A stretch of 45,412 nucleotides of DNA, from positions 26,626 to 72,037 of the forward strand of contig NAOQ01000066.1 of NCBI GenBank assembly GCA_002751075.1, read 5' to 3'. The first letter of the stretch is position 1; every line of letters begins with the position of its first letter. Origin of the DNA: Ichthyophonus hoferi (taxonomy: Eukaryota; Opisthokonta; Ichthyosporea; Ichthyophonida; Ichthyophonidae). The notes beneath the pieces were generated by a model. That model searched no databases. It saw only the letters and a program-made list of their open reading frames with translations, and was not told where the DNA came from. A program made the position numbers and the translations under genes. Positions 1 through 11,003 of the stretch are shown here, one piece after another.

Positions 1-437
1 TCTTTTTAGTTCTGTAGTAAAGCCTTGTATTATAAATCAAATTACTATATTTTATACTTAGTTTACTTACTTTTAATAATAATAACAGTCATTAAATACA
101 CGCAACCTTAGGACTTCTCACTGATCGTTCACACTGTGCCATTACCATAATTGCCCCTAACCGTATTAAGGCAGAGATCCTTCTTCGACTTGAAGATAAT
201 TATAACTACCAGACAGCCGAAGATAGAACCAACGTGCAAGTCCTCTCTTACTTCACATTTGTTTTGACCTTTTTTTGAAAGTGGATCAAAGCAAATATGT
301 GTCTCTATTACTAACCCAACATGAAACACTTCTATGTAATACCTATTTGGAGTCCTTGAGCATGTATTGCTTATAGTGAAAAGGTGTAATCTGTACACCT
401 CATATCTTATTATTAGATTAACACCGATTATTAATTA

Positions 438-545
438 TGAGCTTTAATAAAAAAATTATGTATCTTATTAAACTATTGTTGAGATTGGCTAATTACAATT
501 AAGGAGTCAATCATATCTTGCTACAAATAAAAATAAATTTGATTT
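438..545 (+). repeat. Dispersed repeat family D, copy 1
   Basis: This stretch aligns by eye with 17867-17970 inside intron 5 of the WD40-FYVE gene. Both share a start like CTTTAAT, a core near ATTGGCTAAT, then CAATTA and CAATCATA, and an A/T-rich tail. Divergence looks moderate, so it is an old interspersed repeat. No coding capacity or terminal structure was seen, and the family is unknown. Confidence 0.5.
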
Positions 546-2246
546 AATAAAGAGGCTTTATAAATTAAGTTGAAAGCGAGAGAAAAATACTTAGGAGATT
601 TATACATTAACCTATAAAAAGAGGCATTCAGTATTATTTTTGTTTATTATTTACCCGACGAGAAGAAAAGTACCAATTTATTGGATTTGGAGATAACTGA
701 ACCCTGATTGTTGTTCCTTAAATCAATCTGTGGATTAATTCTAATATCTGTTTAACACACTTTCTATTCGTGACCTGTGCCACGTTCATAACCTAGATAT
801 GGGCTGGGATTCTCATAATCTCGTGATATCAGAACTCTCAGTGTCACGCGTGCATTACGAAGCTTATATAAGTGTACCGCGTGTAAATGCACACTTACGT
901 CGTACGTATGTATATATAGAACAAAAGCACAAGCAAACCCAATACTTTATATGCTAAAATAGACCTGGTAAATGGGTCTTCCGAGAAACCTGACCATATA
1001 GATCACCATCTATATGATCAGCAGTGTTGCGCTAAAGCATCCCTCCAGAAAATTTAGCCCTAGAGTCATTGTTTATGTCACTATAAATTTCAGAGCCTGA
1101 AGCTATATTTACCAGAGAAGCGGTGATGATGGGGTATATGCACGTGTTGTGAATTTCAAGGTACTGCAAAGTTAATTGATCGCAAAAGAGAGCCATCTAA
1201 TCTGCACGTGCCTGTTTTCAAAAACTAGCAATGACAAAAAAGCAGTAGATACGGCGCATATGACGTGTTTTTTATTAATGGGCCAATGCTCTTCCCCAAA
1301 GGCGCATTTAATGCTGTTGACAATAGGCTATATTATATGTAGATGCATCGAGGAATGTGCACAACATAGTTAAACCCTAATACCATTTTACCCTTAAAAT
1401 TATATAATCAGCAGCCTCATACCATAGAGTAGTGGAGAGAGCATGTACGTTAAAGTCGTTTCTTTCGAACCCAAAGCCCACTGTTTTTATCACTTGATGA
1501 ATGACTTAACAAACTGATCAATTACATCTCATCTCCCAAGGAAAGACCGGAAGCGGCTAAACCTTCTGATTTGTTCAATTTGATGCACAACCAACCAATC
1601 TGAAACTTCCTATCCTTGATTGCTAAAGTTATATTATATATCAGTATTATTATTATGACAACTTTCTGGCCATCTTATCATCACTATTTATTTATTTATA
1701 CGCTTGATTTTTTTAATATAACTACAAAATATTTTATAGGTACATCTTTAGTTAATAATAGGTAAACCTTTATTGACACAACTCTAGTCCATTTTTTTAA
1801 AGATATTAGATCGATGGTTTGATCCAGATCTATGACTTCAGTAAAATTGCGAATAATAGCGTGTTTGTATTTTATGATATTTACCTATTTTATGGTGTTC
1901 TCAGATTTCATTTTAAGTATATCTATATCTATATGGCATTTATTGACTGTTTCACTCATTTAAATTGTCTATGTTACTTGATAGAAAAATGAATAAACAC
2001 AATGACTCTTTGAATTAAAGAGAACACAACATGATATTCCTGTATTCTTTTTTCACGTTATGGGAAGTTTTATTTCCCACACAACCGCTACTATCTCTTT
2101 GCCTTGATTAATCAAAAGCTATGAATTGATCCTTACTAACTAAGGGGTACCGTTTTAGCCAATAGTTGGTGGCGTCAAGTCATATGGTATTATCAATATC
2201 AAGATATCAAGTAAAAAATCATTTATACTGCCAAAAGATTAAGGTA

Positions 2247-2268
2247 GGGGGGGTGGGGGGGCGGGGGG
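2247..2268 (+). other. G-run tract, possible G-quadruplex
   Basis: Runs of 7, 7 and 6 G are separated by single T and C bases, in otherwise AT-rich DNA about 380 bases upstream of the first AOX start codon. A 7-G run can supply two G3 segments, so an intramolecular quadruplex is possible. Any effect on transcription is inference. Confidence 0.5.
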
Positions 2269-2648
2269 ATTTATCAATATGTGATTAAATGCATCAGAAC
2301 AATCATAAGAGAAAATAAGAAAAAGGTAACATAACATCTCTAGGTTGTAAAACTGTTATAAAATTGATATATATATATATGGAGTTCAATATTTAAACTT
2401 TAATTTTCTGAACTTATTATATATAGCCGCTTCCTCAAATAAAATCAAAATTTCCATTTGGGGTCGATTGACATTTAGTATCATTTTAATCATCTTCGAG
2501 AGCCTCTAAAAAGTTCAGACGGTAGTTCTCACAAATGGTACATAAGCAAACACTGCATATATTCATTCATACACAACCGACACTCAAAAAGAAGAAGAAA
2601 AGCTAACTTTGTTTAACCTAACCAAACAATTGACATCAGAAACTGAAA

Positions 2649-4795
2649 ATGGCATCATATGTCTCTACTACGGCTCTTACCAAGGCCTTCCGGGGCAACA
2701 TGCAGCGCATCATGCGACCCCTAGTTATAAGTCAAATGAGTGGTCTTCATACAGCTATGCCAATCCAACGTACCTCCATGGCCATCCCTAGCAAACCGGC
2801 TTCCGCACATATGACCGACCCTGTTGTTGAAGATGTAGCTCAAAACCTTGACACGTCCGAGGTAGGATATTTTATAACTGATTTTTTACAAGTGTACTTC
2901 ACTCACTATGTATTTTTGTGATTGTTCTTGGACAAGTTCACCAATGTATTATGAGCGAAATATATACTCCATATATAAATACAATTTATTAGTGATTAAG
3001 CTAAATGATGCGTGTATATTTATTGAAAAAACAGTACATACTTACACAAGCATATAAGCAATTGTACGCATAAGTTGTCGTTTACCAAGTATGTTTACTA
3101 TAGCACTAAACTGTCTTACATCAACACCCACAATTAATGTTTACAATGATTGAAATTTTAATTGTTTTCGATTCACTTACTGAGTATAATAGACTATCCT
3201 CAAAAATAGCTTGAAGAGCAGGAAAATACCATAGAACAGTTAGTGAGTTAATAAATGCATAAACACCAATAAATGCAGGTAGTCCATTTTCACTGGCATC
3301 CCTGCTAGATTAATTATATTATTGTGAAATTTTACACATGTAAAAAAGGTTGCTCACGGCATGGTTTTTGTTTGGACATCAATAACAAATATCATTCCTG
3401 AATACATATACTAATCAGAAACATCACAGAAAATTAACTCTCACCTCGAATCTGGCTACGAAACAATCCACTTCAAATCCGGCACTATCCCTAGCCAAAT
3501 GGAGAAAGAATACACTATGCCTCATCCTATTTGGACCAACTTGGAGTGTAGTGATGTTCATATTACACACCGCAAACCTAGTGGTATTGTAGATCGTATG
3601 GCCTATCTATCAGTTCAATTTTTCAGAAGAAGCTTCGATTTCATTACTGCATATGGATTCAAGCCCATGACCGAGGACAGGTAAAGTTACCTTTCTTACA
3701 GACTAAAAGACTATGTCTTTGAAAAGAATTGCATTCATTGTTAAAGAATGCATTGTTCCTACCAGGTTAAGTTTTTTCAAAGTGTTGGTGGAGCAGAATA
3801 TATTAGGCAGTATAGTTAATATTATTCGCCATGTCGTACCAATTATTGTTGGTTCCCACGTTGTCCTTTGACATTACATTAGTTTATAGAGTATCGCTAT
3901 TATTTCTATATCTAGCACTGTCATTGATCTACCTATTCCCTACATGTTCTTACACCTTCTCGCCTACCACCACTTCGCCTGTCTACAGATGGCTTACCCG
4001 CATTATATTTCTCGAGACAGTAGCTGGTGTTCCAGGAATGGTGGCTGCCATGACCCGTCACCTTCACTCTCTCCGCCGTATGCGCCGTGACCATGGATGG
4101 ATTCACACTCTCTTGGAAGAAGCAGAGAACGAGAGAATGCACCTCCTAACGGCATTGACAATGAAGAACCCAGGCCTGCTCATGAGAGGAGCCATTGTGG
4201 GTACCCAGGGGGTCGTTGTCACCGGCTTCACTTTAGCGTACATGATATCTCCACGCTTCTGCCACCGATTTGTTGGTTATTTGGAGGAAGAGGCAGTCAA
4301 GACCTATACCGTGTGCTTAGAGGTGGGTATTACAACCATTTTAAAATACCAGCCATTTCTTTAATCTACAGAAATCAGCTTGACTAATTCTACTGTTTAT
4401 TTCCATCAAGTTGATTGTATTGTAGTACCATTGTGCTTTTCTCTTTTCTTCCTTTTTGATGCAATGCTCAGTTTTCTTCATATGGCTCACTCACTCGGGC
4501 ACTCCATTATAATTACATTCTTTCTAACAATGAGTGGAATTAATCTGCATTCCATGTAATAATACATATATTTCCACAGCAAATTGATTCTGGAAGGATC
4601 TGGAAGGATACGCCCGCACCCTTGATTGCACGTAACTACTGGAAGCTTCCAAACGAAGCAAACATGAGAGATTTAATCGCACAGATACGTGCCGATGAAG
4701 CTCACCATCGCGTTGTCAACCATAACTTCTCAGACTTAACTGTAGTTGAGAGGACTACTGGTATTGCTGTGAACCCTTATGGGCCTGGCCGATAA
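2649..4795 (+). CDS. AOX: Alternative oxidase, paralogue 1 (4 exons)
   Basis: Alternative oxidase is a non-proton-pumping diiron ubiquinol oxidase on the matrix face of the inner mitochondrial membrane. It passes electrons from ubiquinol to oxygen and bypasses complexes III and IV. Exons are 2649-2861, 3430-3680, 3989-4322 and 4580-4795, all with GT-AG introns, giving 337 residues and a TAA stop. All six iron ligands are present: E164 (FLETVAG), E203 and H206 (NERMH), E254 (YLEEEA), E306 and H309 (RADEAHH). The N terminus is rich in Ser, Arg and Met with few acids, as in a mitochondrial presequence. The exon 3 residues match paralogue 2 at 87 of 111 positions and exon 4 at 51 of 71, while exon 1 is much more divergent. 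The plant-type regulatory cysteine context was not seen. An in-frame open stretch lies in intron 2 (see findings). Confidence 0.97.
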
Positions 4796-6404
4796 TTTCC
4801 TAACAGTTTTTTTGTACACATTAAGCGGTATATATGAAGTTACTTACCTTTTTAGACAGCATTGAAGTGATTGATGTATCTCAATAAGAGCATTACGTCT
4901 ATATTCATATCTATGGTTATGTGTACCGGTTAACGTTTAAATACCTACTATACAATTATATAATTACATAACGGACCACTCGCGAAATGTTTTCTATACC
5001 CGAGACACGGGAAATTACGTTAGGCCAGGTCCGTTTATTCGAGATAGTTGTAATTCATAACATCTATTAAGGATAAGAGGATAGGATATTATCTTGAATC
5101 ATTAGTCTTTGTCGTAAATTTCCTTGAATGTTCTATTTTTCGTATTTATTTGAATATATATGAACATATCAACTGTTGCATAACATATCGCCTCCATTAT
5201 ATTTTAATACAGTTTACATTTGCTTTGCAACAGTCGTAACATCAATATATAAAACTTCCCTGTACTCAAGTGTCTAATAAACGACTATGCGTACTATATA
5301 TCCTACCATTTTATCAATTAATGCTAGTAGCGATAAAAAAATTTATGCTAAGAAGCCAAAATTTCTGCATGCTAGTGTTAATATGAACCATAAATATGAT
5401 TTGTGGGCATAAATATTATGCAAATATCTCTGCACGAACTTTTGTATATTTGTCCTCTTATATGTGCATTGGAGTAATTCTTTTAAATGATAGCGATAGG
5501 TCATCTTTCAACTATTTTTAATTTTTTTCCTGTAATAGGGACTGGTTTACAGTTGCATCTGTTTTTTTTTTTTTGGTTTTTATGGAATAAATAAAACAAA
5601 TCACTGGTGAAAAATTGTAACAATGGACCGATACTTCTGCATATAGCGCGGATGTGATTTAAAATCTAATTGTTTCCCTGTGTAAGATGTCTTGGACTTA
5701 TATAAGTCCTCATTGGCTAAGCTAAAAATGACCGGAACAATACTCAATGGGAGTAATGCATTAATCTAGGGCTTTTCATTGTAACTGTTCTCGTGAAAGT
5801 CAGTGTGTTTGACGTCAGTTCTCATCCACAACATCACAAAAATTAAGGCATTAAAAGATAGAGGAATATTACTGGCAAGTGGTAAGGCTGGAATGCCTAA
5901 CATTAGACTTCCTATTCGCGTAGTTCTCAAATGAAAGGTTTTACTGATACTTAGTCATCTCGAAGAGTCAAGTGACTTTATATTAGTACACGTGTAAATC
6001 AGCTTATGAAGCAGGAGTCAAATTTTCTTCACATCCATAAAATATACTAATAAATATAATATTTTTGTCAAAACATTGTGTCGCGTCATTACTTTCACTG
6101 TTATAGCAAGTAGCTCTATAAATAAAGATATGATATCGAATTTATCCAAAGATAAAAATATTTTTAAGTTGGTGTATCAACGAATTAGATAACCACCTCA
6201 AAGCCTCAAAGAGGAGATTTTTACTCCGTTAAGTAGGCTTTGACACCAAAATATCTGTGAGTTGACCAATACTAATTTTCAAAAATAACCTCGGGAAAAT
6301 TTCATACGCTAGAAGAACTCCAATAAATCATTATAATTTGGAATAGCTTCTATTAGTCGTTTGTTTACGCAAGGAAAACTTTTCGAAAATATTTCCAGAT
6401 TACA

Positions 6405-7018
6405 ATGCGGACGGGCCGAATAGACCCAGTCTTGGGGGCAGATTTAGATCCAGAGTATACTATTATCCTATTAAAGAAACGAGCATTTATCAGAAAAGGG
6501 TACATATCCATGCATGGTATTTACACAATAGCCTCATCTACAGCATATTGCACGAAGCATTGCATTTTAGGCTAAGACTAGCGTGGAGCACTGTTTGGAC
6601 ACCCTAGTAAGACAGCACTATCGCAGGATTGCGCAAGTGAACAATTAAAGATCATGGAACCACACATGATAGGCTTAAGCAGTTAGAGCTAGATAGAATG
6701 AGATTTGTGCAATATAATTAGTATCTCTGGAACATATATTAATAGTTGTATTTTTATAAATATACAATGCCTTCCTTATTCGCATAGTAATTGCCACAAC
6801 AAATTTTGCGTTTAAACCCCGCTAATCCCGCAAATATATCCTCCAAGTTTGTACTGTCCATTGAGCTCGAACTTGGTCATCGTCCAATGCCTATCCAATT
6901 AGATGAAATGCTCCATTCAAAAACGGGCAATACGATCACATCGCTCAATATTATACCCACGTTATCTATTGGGTTGCTTGCGTTTTTTCTGCTCCTCATC
7001 TGGGCATCCACTTTCTAA
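6405..7018 (+). other. Less AT-rich island with short unassigned ORFs
   Basis: An ATG frame at 6405-6575 encodes 56 residues starting MRTGRIDPVLGADLD. A second + frame ends at 7018 and encodes a segment with SIELELGHRPMPIQLDEM followed by one hydrophobic stretch near its end (IGLLAFFLLLIWASTF), like a tail anchor. The second frame has no ATG near its start, so it would need splicing or an internal ATG. I do not recognise either. They could be exons of an unannotated gene, or chance frames in a patch of different composition. Confidence 0.2.
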
Positions 7019-8516
7019 AAAAGACTCAAATGTTGGCATAACTGAATAAACATGCTATATTTAATGTACATTAATTTATTTCAATATTTTAATAGGTTAT
7101 TTATATATAAAAAAACATATACCTACTCTTAAAATTAATTCATTGTGATAAAACATTCGTATCTACTGTTGGTTATATGTATTTATAGCCAATCTCCTAC
7201 ATCATTTCAGCTGTGGTAAGTCTATTATGGCAGAATGCATATTATTGGCTACCTAACAATACTTTATAGGCCAATCGTTCATTGGCTTCAGAGTTTTCTT
7301 CAGGCCAGTCCACCTATGTATCATATTGTGAAGTGACGATCAAAAAGGTGTTAAAACCCCCTAACCTAAATTAAACCCCAGGACATCTTAAGCCAACATA
7401 TATTCTAATACAAAAAGGTTCCCGCTCTTCAGAAATTGAATTTTTATGTTATAATTTAATATTTCTCACACATTTCATGGTGTAAATTAATTTTATGCAA
7501 ACTATTAAAATAACAAAATGAAGACACATACAATGATCTTTGAATTTCATGTTTGTTATATATTAGTATGTTAAATTATTTGCTCAAAAAAGAATGTTAT
7601 TGGTGAACTAATCTTGTATGCTTGGATAAGATAAAGAGTAAAATTACAAGAGGCAATGATTAGCCTTGTGTTAATGAAAGAACCGCTTATTCATTAGGCC
7701 AATTTATGAAAGTTAATTAAAATCGTCTCTAAAGATATACTAGTCGCTATATGTCATGTAGTTACATATCTAATCTCGTCCTTGTCAAAACCAATGGAAG
7801 ACACGGTACATTATTGGTAAAAAGCAATTCAGGATTAAAAGTGAAATTTAAACTAAACGTCCTGGGGTTTATGCCTAAATAATAAAATGGCTCGACTGAG
7901 ACTCTTAGTTTTTCAAATAACTGATTCGAATTAATGTTCAAATTAATTATTGAGGTCTGCCTGCTTAAGATAATAAAGTAAATAGCAGATAAGATAAGCA
8001 TTTGAATAATTACTTTTTTTTGACAATATATCTTTGGAAAATAATTATGTGTATTATTTTATTTTAATATCAAATTTAAGGACATATGTATTCCCATATA
8101 TAGGGACTTGAACAAATGATTTTCATAAGAATTAGTATAAAGTCAAATTTCGACTGAGCATAGGCAGATTAAGAGAAAGATCTGCAATGGTTAGTCACAT
8201 TTTTCATTTTTTAAAAATATGCTCTTCTAAAAAAACATATATTTTTATTATTAGGTTTATTTTTCAAATACAAATCGTACAAACATACACAGGCCATTCA
8301 ATATTCAACACTAAACAAACTTACGGTGAAAGTTGAGGTAGGCACAACGCAAGAACGGGGCTAGCAAACGGGTCGAATCTAATGCAGCAGGTCTTTTAAC
8401 AAACGAGACCTATTTAGATCTACAATCCAACTTATCTGTTAATAAAAGCATTTTTATGCCATGCAACGAGCCATTGTTTAATTAAGGGATAGGTTTACCA
8501 TAACCAAGGCCACCGG

Positions 8517-8523
8517 TATAAAG
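8517..8523 (+). promoter_or_regulatory. Candidate TATA box of AOX paralogue 2
   Basis: TATAAAG lies 70 bases upstream of the start codon, in a short leader ending with T-rich sequence. Position and sequence fit a TATA box. In such AT-rich DNA the motif alone is weak evidence. Confidence 0.35.
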
Positions 8524-8592
8524 AACAATTCTTGATAATGAGTTACACACTATTTTTTATCTTAGTTTAATCTTTTTTATCTTTTGGTTGAA

Positions 8593-10173
8593 ATGGCTTC
8601 TTTAGCGTCAACCACCGTGCTTGGGATGGTGTCCCGCAGGGGGCTACTCCGCACTATTGTGCCTGCTGCTGCCTATCATATGAGAAGCCTTCATACTACT
8701 AGGGCAGCCTTCCGTGCTGAAGCTACTGCTACCCCTCCTATAAATCCCATTGATGTCAAGGCGGTATGTGTCTGTTGTTTGTATATATTATATACATGGA
8801 TATTACAGTCATTATAGTATCGATTTTATATAATTTTTGCAGGTTTCCAGTGTTATGTATAAAATATATAACAATTTGATTTTTAAAAAATATACTAACT
8901 ATATAGCAACACGTTGGATATCCATCCAAGGTTTGGAGTATTGGATATTCAATACCATTTTACAGGATTCAGTTTCAATGCATATAATTAATGTTCCTTT
9001 TTCCCTATAGGCCCACAAGACTTTTGATCAGGGATCCGCTATTGAGTCAACTCATTTCCAGACTGATGCCACACCTTCCCACATGAAGGATTACACTATG
9101 CCTCACCCCGTGTGGAGCCCAGATGAGTGCGTTAATATCAGTATTACCCACCGCGAGCCAAAGGGTATTGCTGACCGCCTTGCCTATTACGCTGTTCAGT
9201 TTTGCCGCACCTCCTTTGATAAGATCACTTTCTATAACCATGAGACTATGACTGAGGACAAGTAAGTTTTTATTTTTTCTATATTTTATTAAGGACCTTA
9301 ACGTAGGGGTTGGGGGTTTATTGCTATATTATTAAGTTAGTTTTTGAAGTACATGGCGTGTATATTTTTCTTTGATTTTTTGTTGCATATATTTATCGTA
9401 CGTGTTCATTTTTAACTGGGGCTTATACTGATACTGACTCTTCTTCCGGCCTCTCTTTTCCTCGTTCTTTAGGTGGCTTACCCGTATTGTCTTCCTTGAG
9501 ACTGTAGCCGGTGTTCCTGGAATGGTTGCTGCTGGAATTCGCCACCTCCATTCTCTTGGTTGGTTGAGGCGCGATCACGGATGGATCCACACCCTCCTGG
9601 AGGAGGCTGAGAATGAGAGAATGCACCTTCTCACAGCCATGCAATTGAAGAAGGCTGGTTTGGTGCTGAGGGCCTCTATTATCACAACCCAGGCGGTCTT
9701 TGTCACTGGCTTCACCATTGCTTACCTTACCTCTCCCCGCTTCTGCCACCGCTTCGTCGGTTATTTGGAAGAGGAGGCTGTGAAGACCTATACTCATTGC
9801 CTTGCTGTAAGTATTTTTTTTTCTTGCTTATTTGTTGTCACCGAAGTGGTCTACAATCCTTTGTTGTAGCCTACCCTTCGACTCATTAGATACTTGGTAT
9901 ATTATATATTTTGCTGTGTTACACATTATCTAACAGTTTTCTTTTCTTTTTCCGTAGCAAATCGATGCTGGTAAGGTCTGGAAGGACACACCTGCTCCTT
10001 TGATCGGCCGCGTGTACTGGAAGCTTGGTGAGAAGGGTACTATGAGAGATTTGATTGCCCAGATTCGTGCCGATGAAGCCCATCACAGATCTGTAAACCA
10101 CGCTTTCTCCGATCTTAGCATGATTGCAAAGAAGGGAGGTGTCGCTGTGAACCCATATGGCCCTGGTCGTTAA
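8593..10173 (+). CDS. AOX: Alternative oxidase, paralogue 2 (4 exons)
   Basis: This is a second mitochondrial ubiquinol oxidase of the AOX family. Exons are 8593-8763, 9011-9261, 9473-9806 and 9958-10173, giving 323 residues. Exons 2, 3 and 4 have exactly the same lengths (251, 334 and 216 nt) and intron phases as in paralogue 1, so the pair arose by tandem duplication. Iron ligands are E150, E189, H192, E240, E292 and H295. The N terminus (MASLASTTVLGMVSRRGLLR, then MRSLHTTRAAFR) is a classic mitochondrial presequence with Arg and Ser and no acids. Introns are shorter than in paralogue 1, and codons end more often in C or G, suggesting this is the more highly expressed copy (inference). An in-frame TTG lies upstream at 8584, but the ATG at 8593 is the natural eukaryotic start. 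Confidence 0.97.
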
Positions 10174-10368
10174 TTTTTCTAATTATTTTACTTCGTTTTT
10201 AGATACTGTTACTAGTTTTATGCTGGTAACTATGATAGATATAAAGCCATTAGATTGGTGTGCCCCGAAAGAGATAAATTTAATGACTTACGACGTTTTT
10301 TTAGCTTTGCTGTTTTCTTAGTCACGTTACTTAGAAGCATATTACCAAGAAGAAATTCTTTAATATAT

Positions 10369-10374
10369 AATAAA
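10369..10374 (+). terminator. Candidate poly(A) signal, AOX paralogue 2
   Basis: AATAAA lies about 195 bases past the TAA stop. The spacing is reasonable, but the hexamer is common in AT-rich DNA. Confidence 0.3.
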
Positions 10375-10737
10375 GAAGAGTAAATAGCAATACGTTATGT
10401 CTGCAACTTTTTTGATATATATGAAGGAAGACCAACGGTGGGGCTTTTATAGCTTAAGTAATCAAATAGTGATTGTGTGTTCAACAAAACTGTGAAGTAA
10501 TTTGATTTGTTTTTTGGGTTTCATTGGTATCTTACTAGCTTTCTCTGAATATTGTGTATATTGCTATATAGCTGTGACCATCTTTCAATGCCACCACAGC
10601 CTTTGGCAATAGCAATTACTCTAGTCTTGTTAGTTAGCAATACACTTGGTTATTTTTTCTACCCGACCTAGTCTTCAAAGCAGAATGCAATTTATTTTTG
10701 CCGGTTATCAATAGTAATAAGATTTATAATTACGTAA

Positions 10738-11003
10738 TATTGGGACCTTAAGTTTGATGAAGGCGAATCTGGTTCATTAGATACCCAAACAAATGGAACA
10801 AAATAATGTAAAAAGTTGATATAACTTCAAGCACCAGTGTAGATTTGAAGAATTTACATAGATTTACTGCTCATGTAGTATTGGGACCTTAAGTTCGATG
10901 AAGGTGAATCTGGTTCATTAGAAGATACCCAAACAAATGGAACAAAATAATGTAAAAAGTTGATATAACTTTAAGTTAAGAACCCGTTTAGATTTGAAGA
11001 ATT
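10738..11003 (+). repeat. Direct repeat pair, about 120 bp units
   Basis: Copies at 10738-10854 and 10879-11003 both begin TATTGGGACCTTAAGTT and end AGATTTGAAGAATT. They differ by a few substitutions and short indels, such as a 4-base insertion after TTCATTAGA and a longer tail in the second copy. They look like a fairly recent local tandem duplication with a short spacer. They do not code and resemble no known element. Confidence 0.8.

Larger units (their letters stand above)
1..2648. other. AT-rich intergenic region upstream of the first AOX gene
   Basis: No gene is recognisable on either strand. The open frames here are short, lack ATG-splice context and resemble nothing known. It holds one copy of a dispersed repeat (438-545), a G-run tract (2247-2268) and, near 1425-1475, a stretch that resembles tRNA A and B boxes but does not fold as a tRNA. 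The last 150 bases before 2649 are A/C-rich, with many CA and AAG steps, as in a 5' untranslated leader. Confidence 0.6.
4796..8592. other. Intergenic region between the two AOX genes
   Basis: About 3.8 kb of AT-rich sequence has no recognised gene. An AATAAA at 5276-5281 could serve paralogue 1, although it is far from the stop codon. Between about 6400 and 7020 the sequence is less AT-rich and holds several overlapping open frames, including an ATG frame at 6405-6575 (56 aa) and a frame ending at 7018 with a hydrophobic tail. None is recognisable. No relic of a further AOX copy was seen. Confidence 0.55.

Noticed and set aside
129-398. 89-residue minus-strand frame near the left edge
   Set aside because: No motif, AT-rich random-like composition, and no splice or homology support.
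1405-1476. tRNA-like stretch with TAGAGTAGTGGAGAGAGC and TTTCGAACCC
   Set aside because: The spacing between the A and B boxes is about six bases short, and neither an acceptor stem nor an anticodon stem can be paired.
4097-4387. Frames overlapping exon 3 of AOX paralogue 1 in other phases, and 9423-9797 on the minus strand of paralogue 2
   Set aside because: They are shadows of the conserved catalytic exons.
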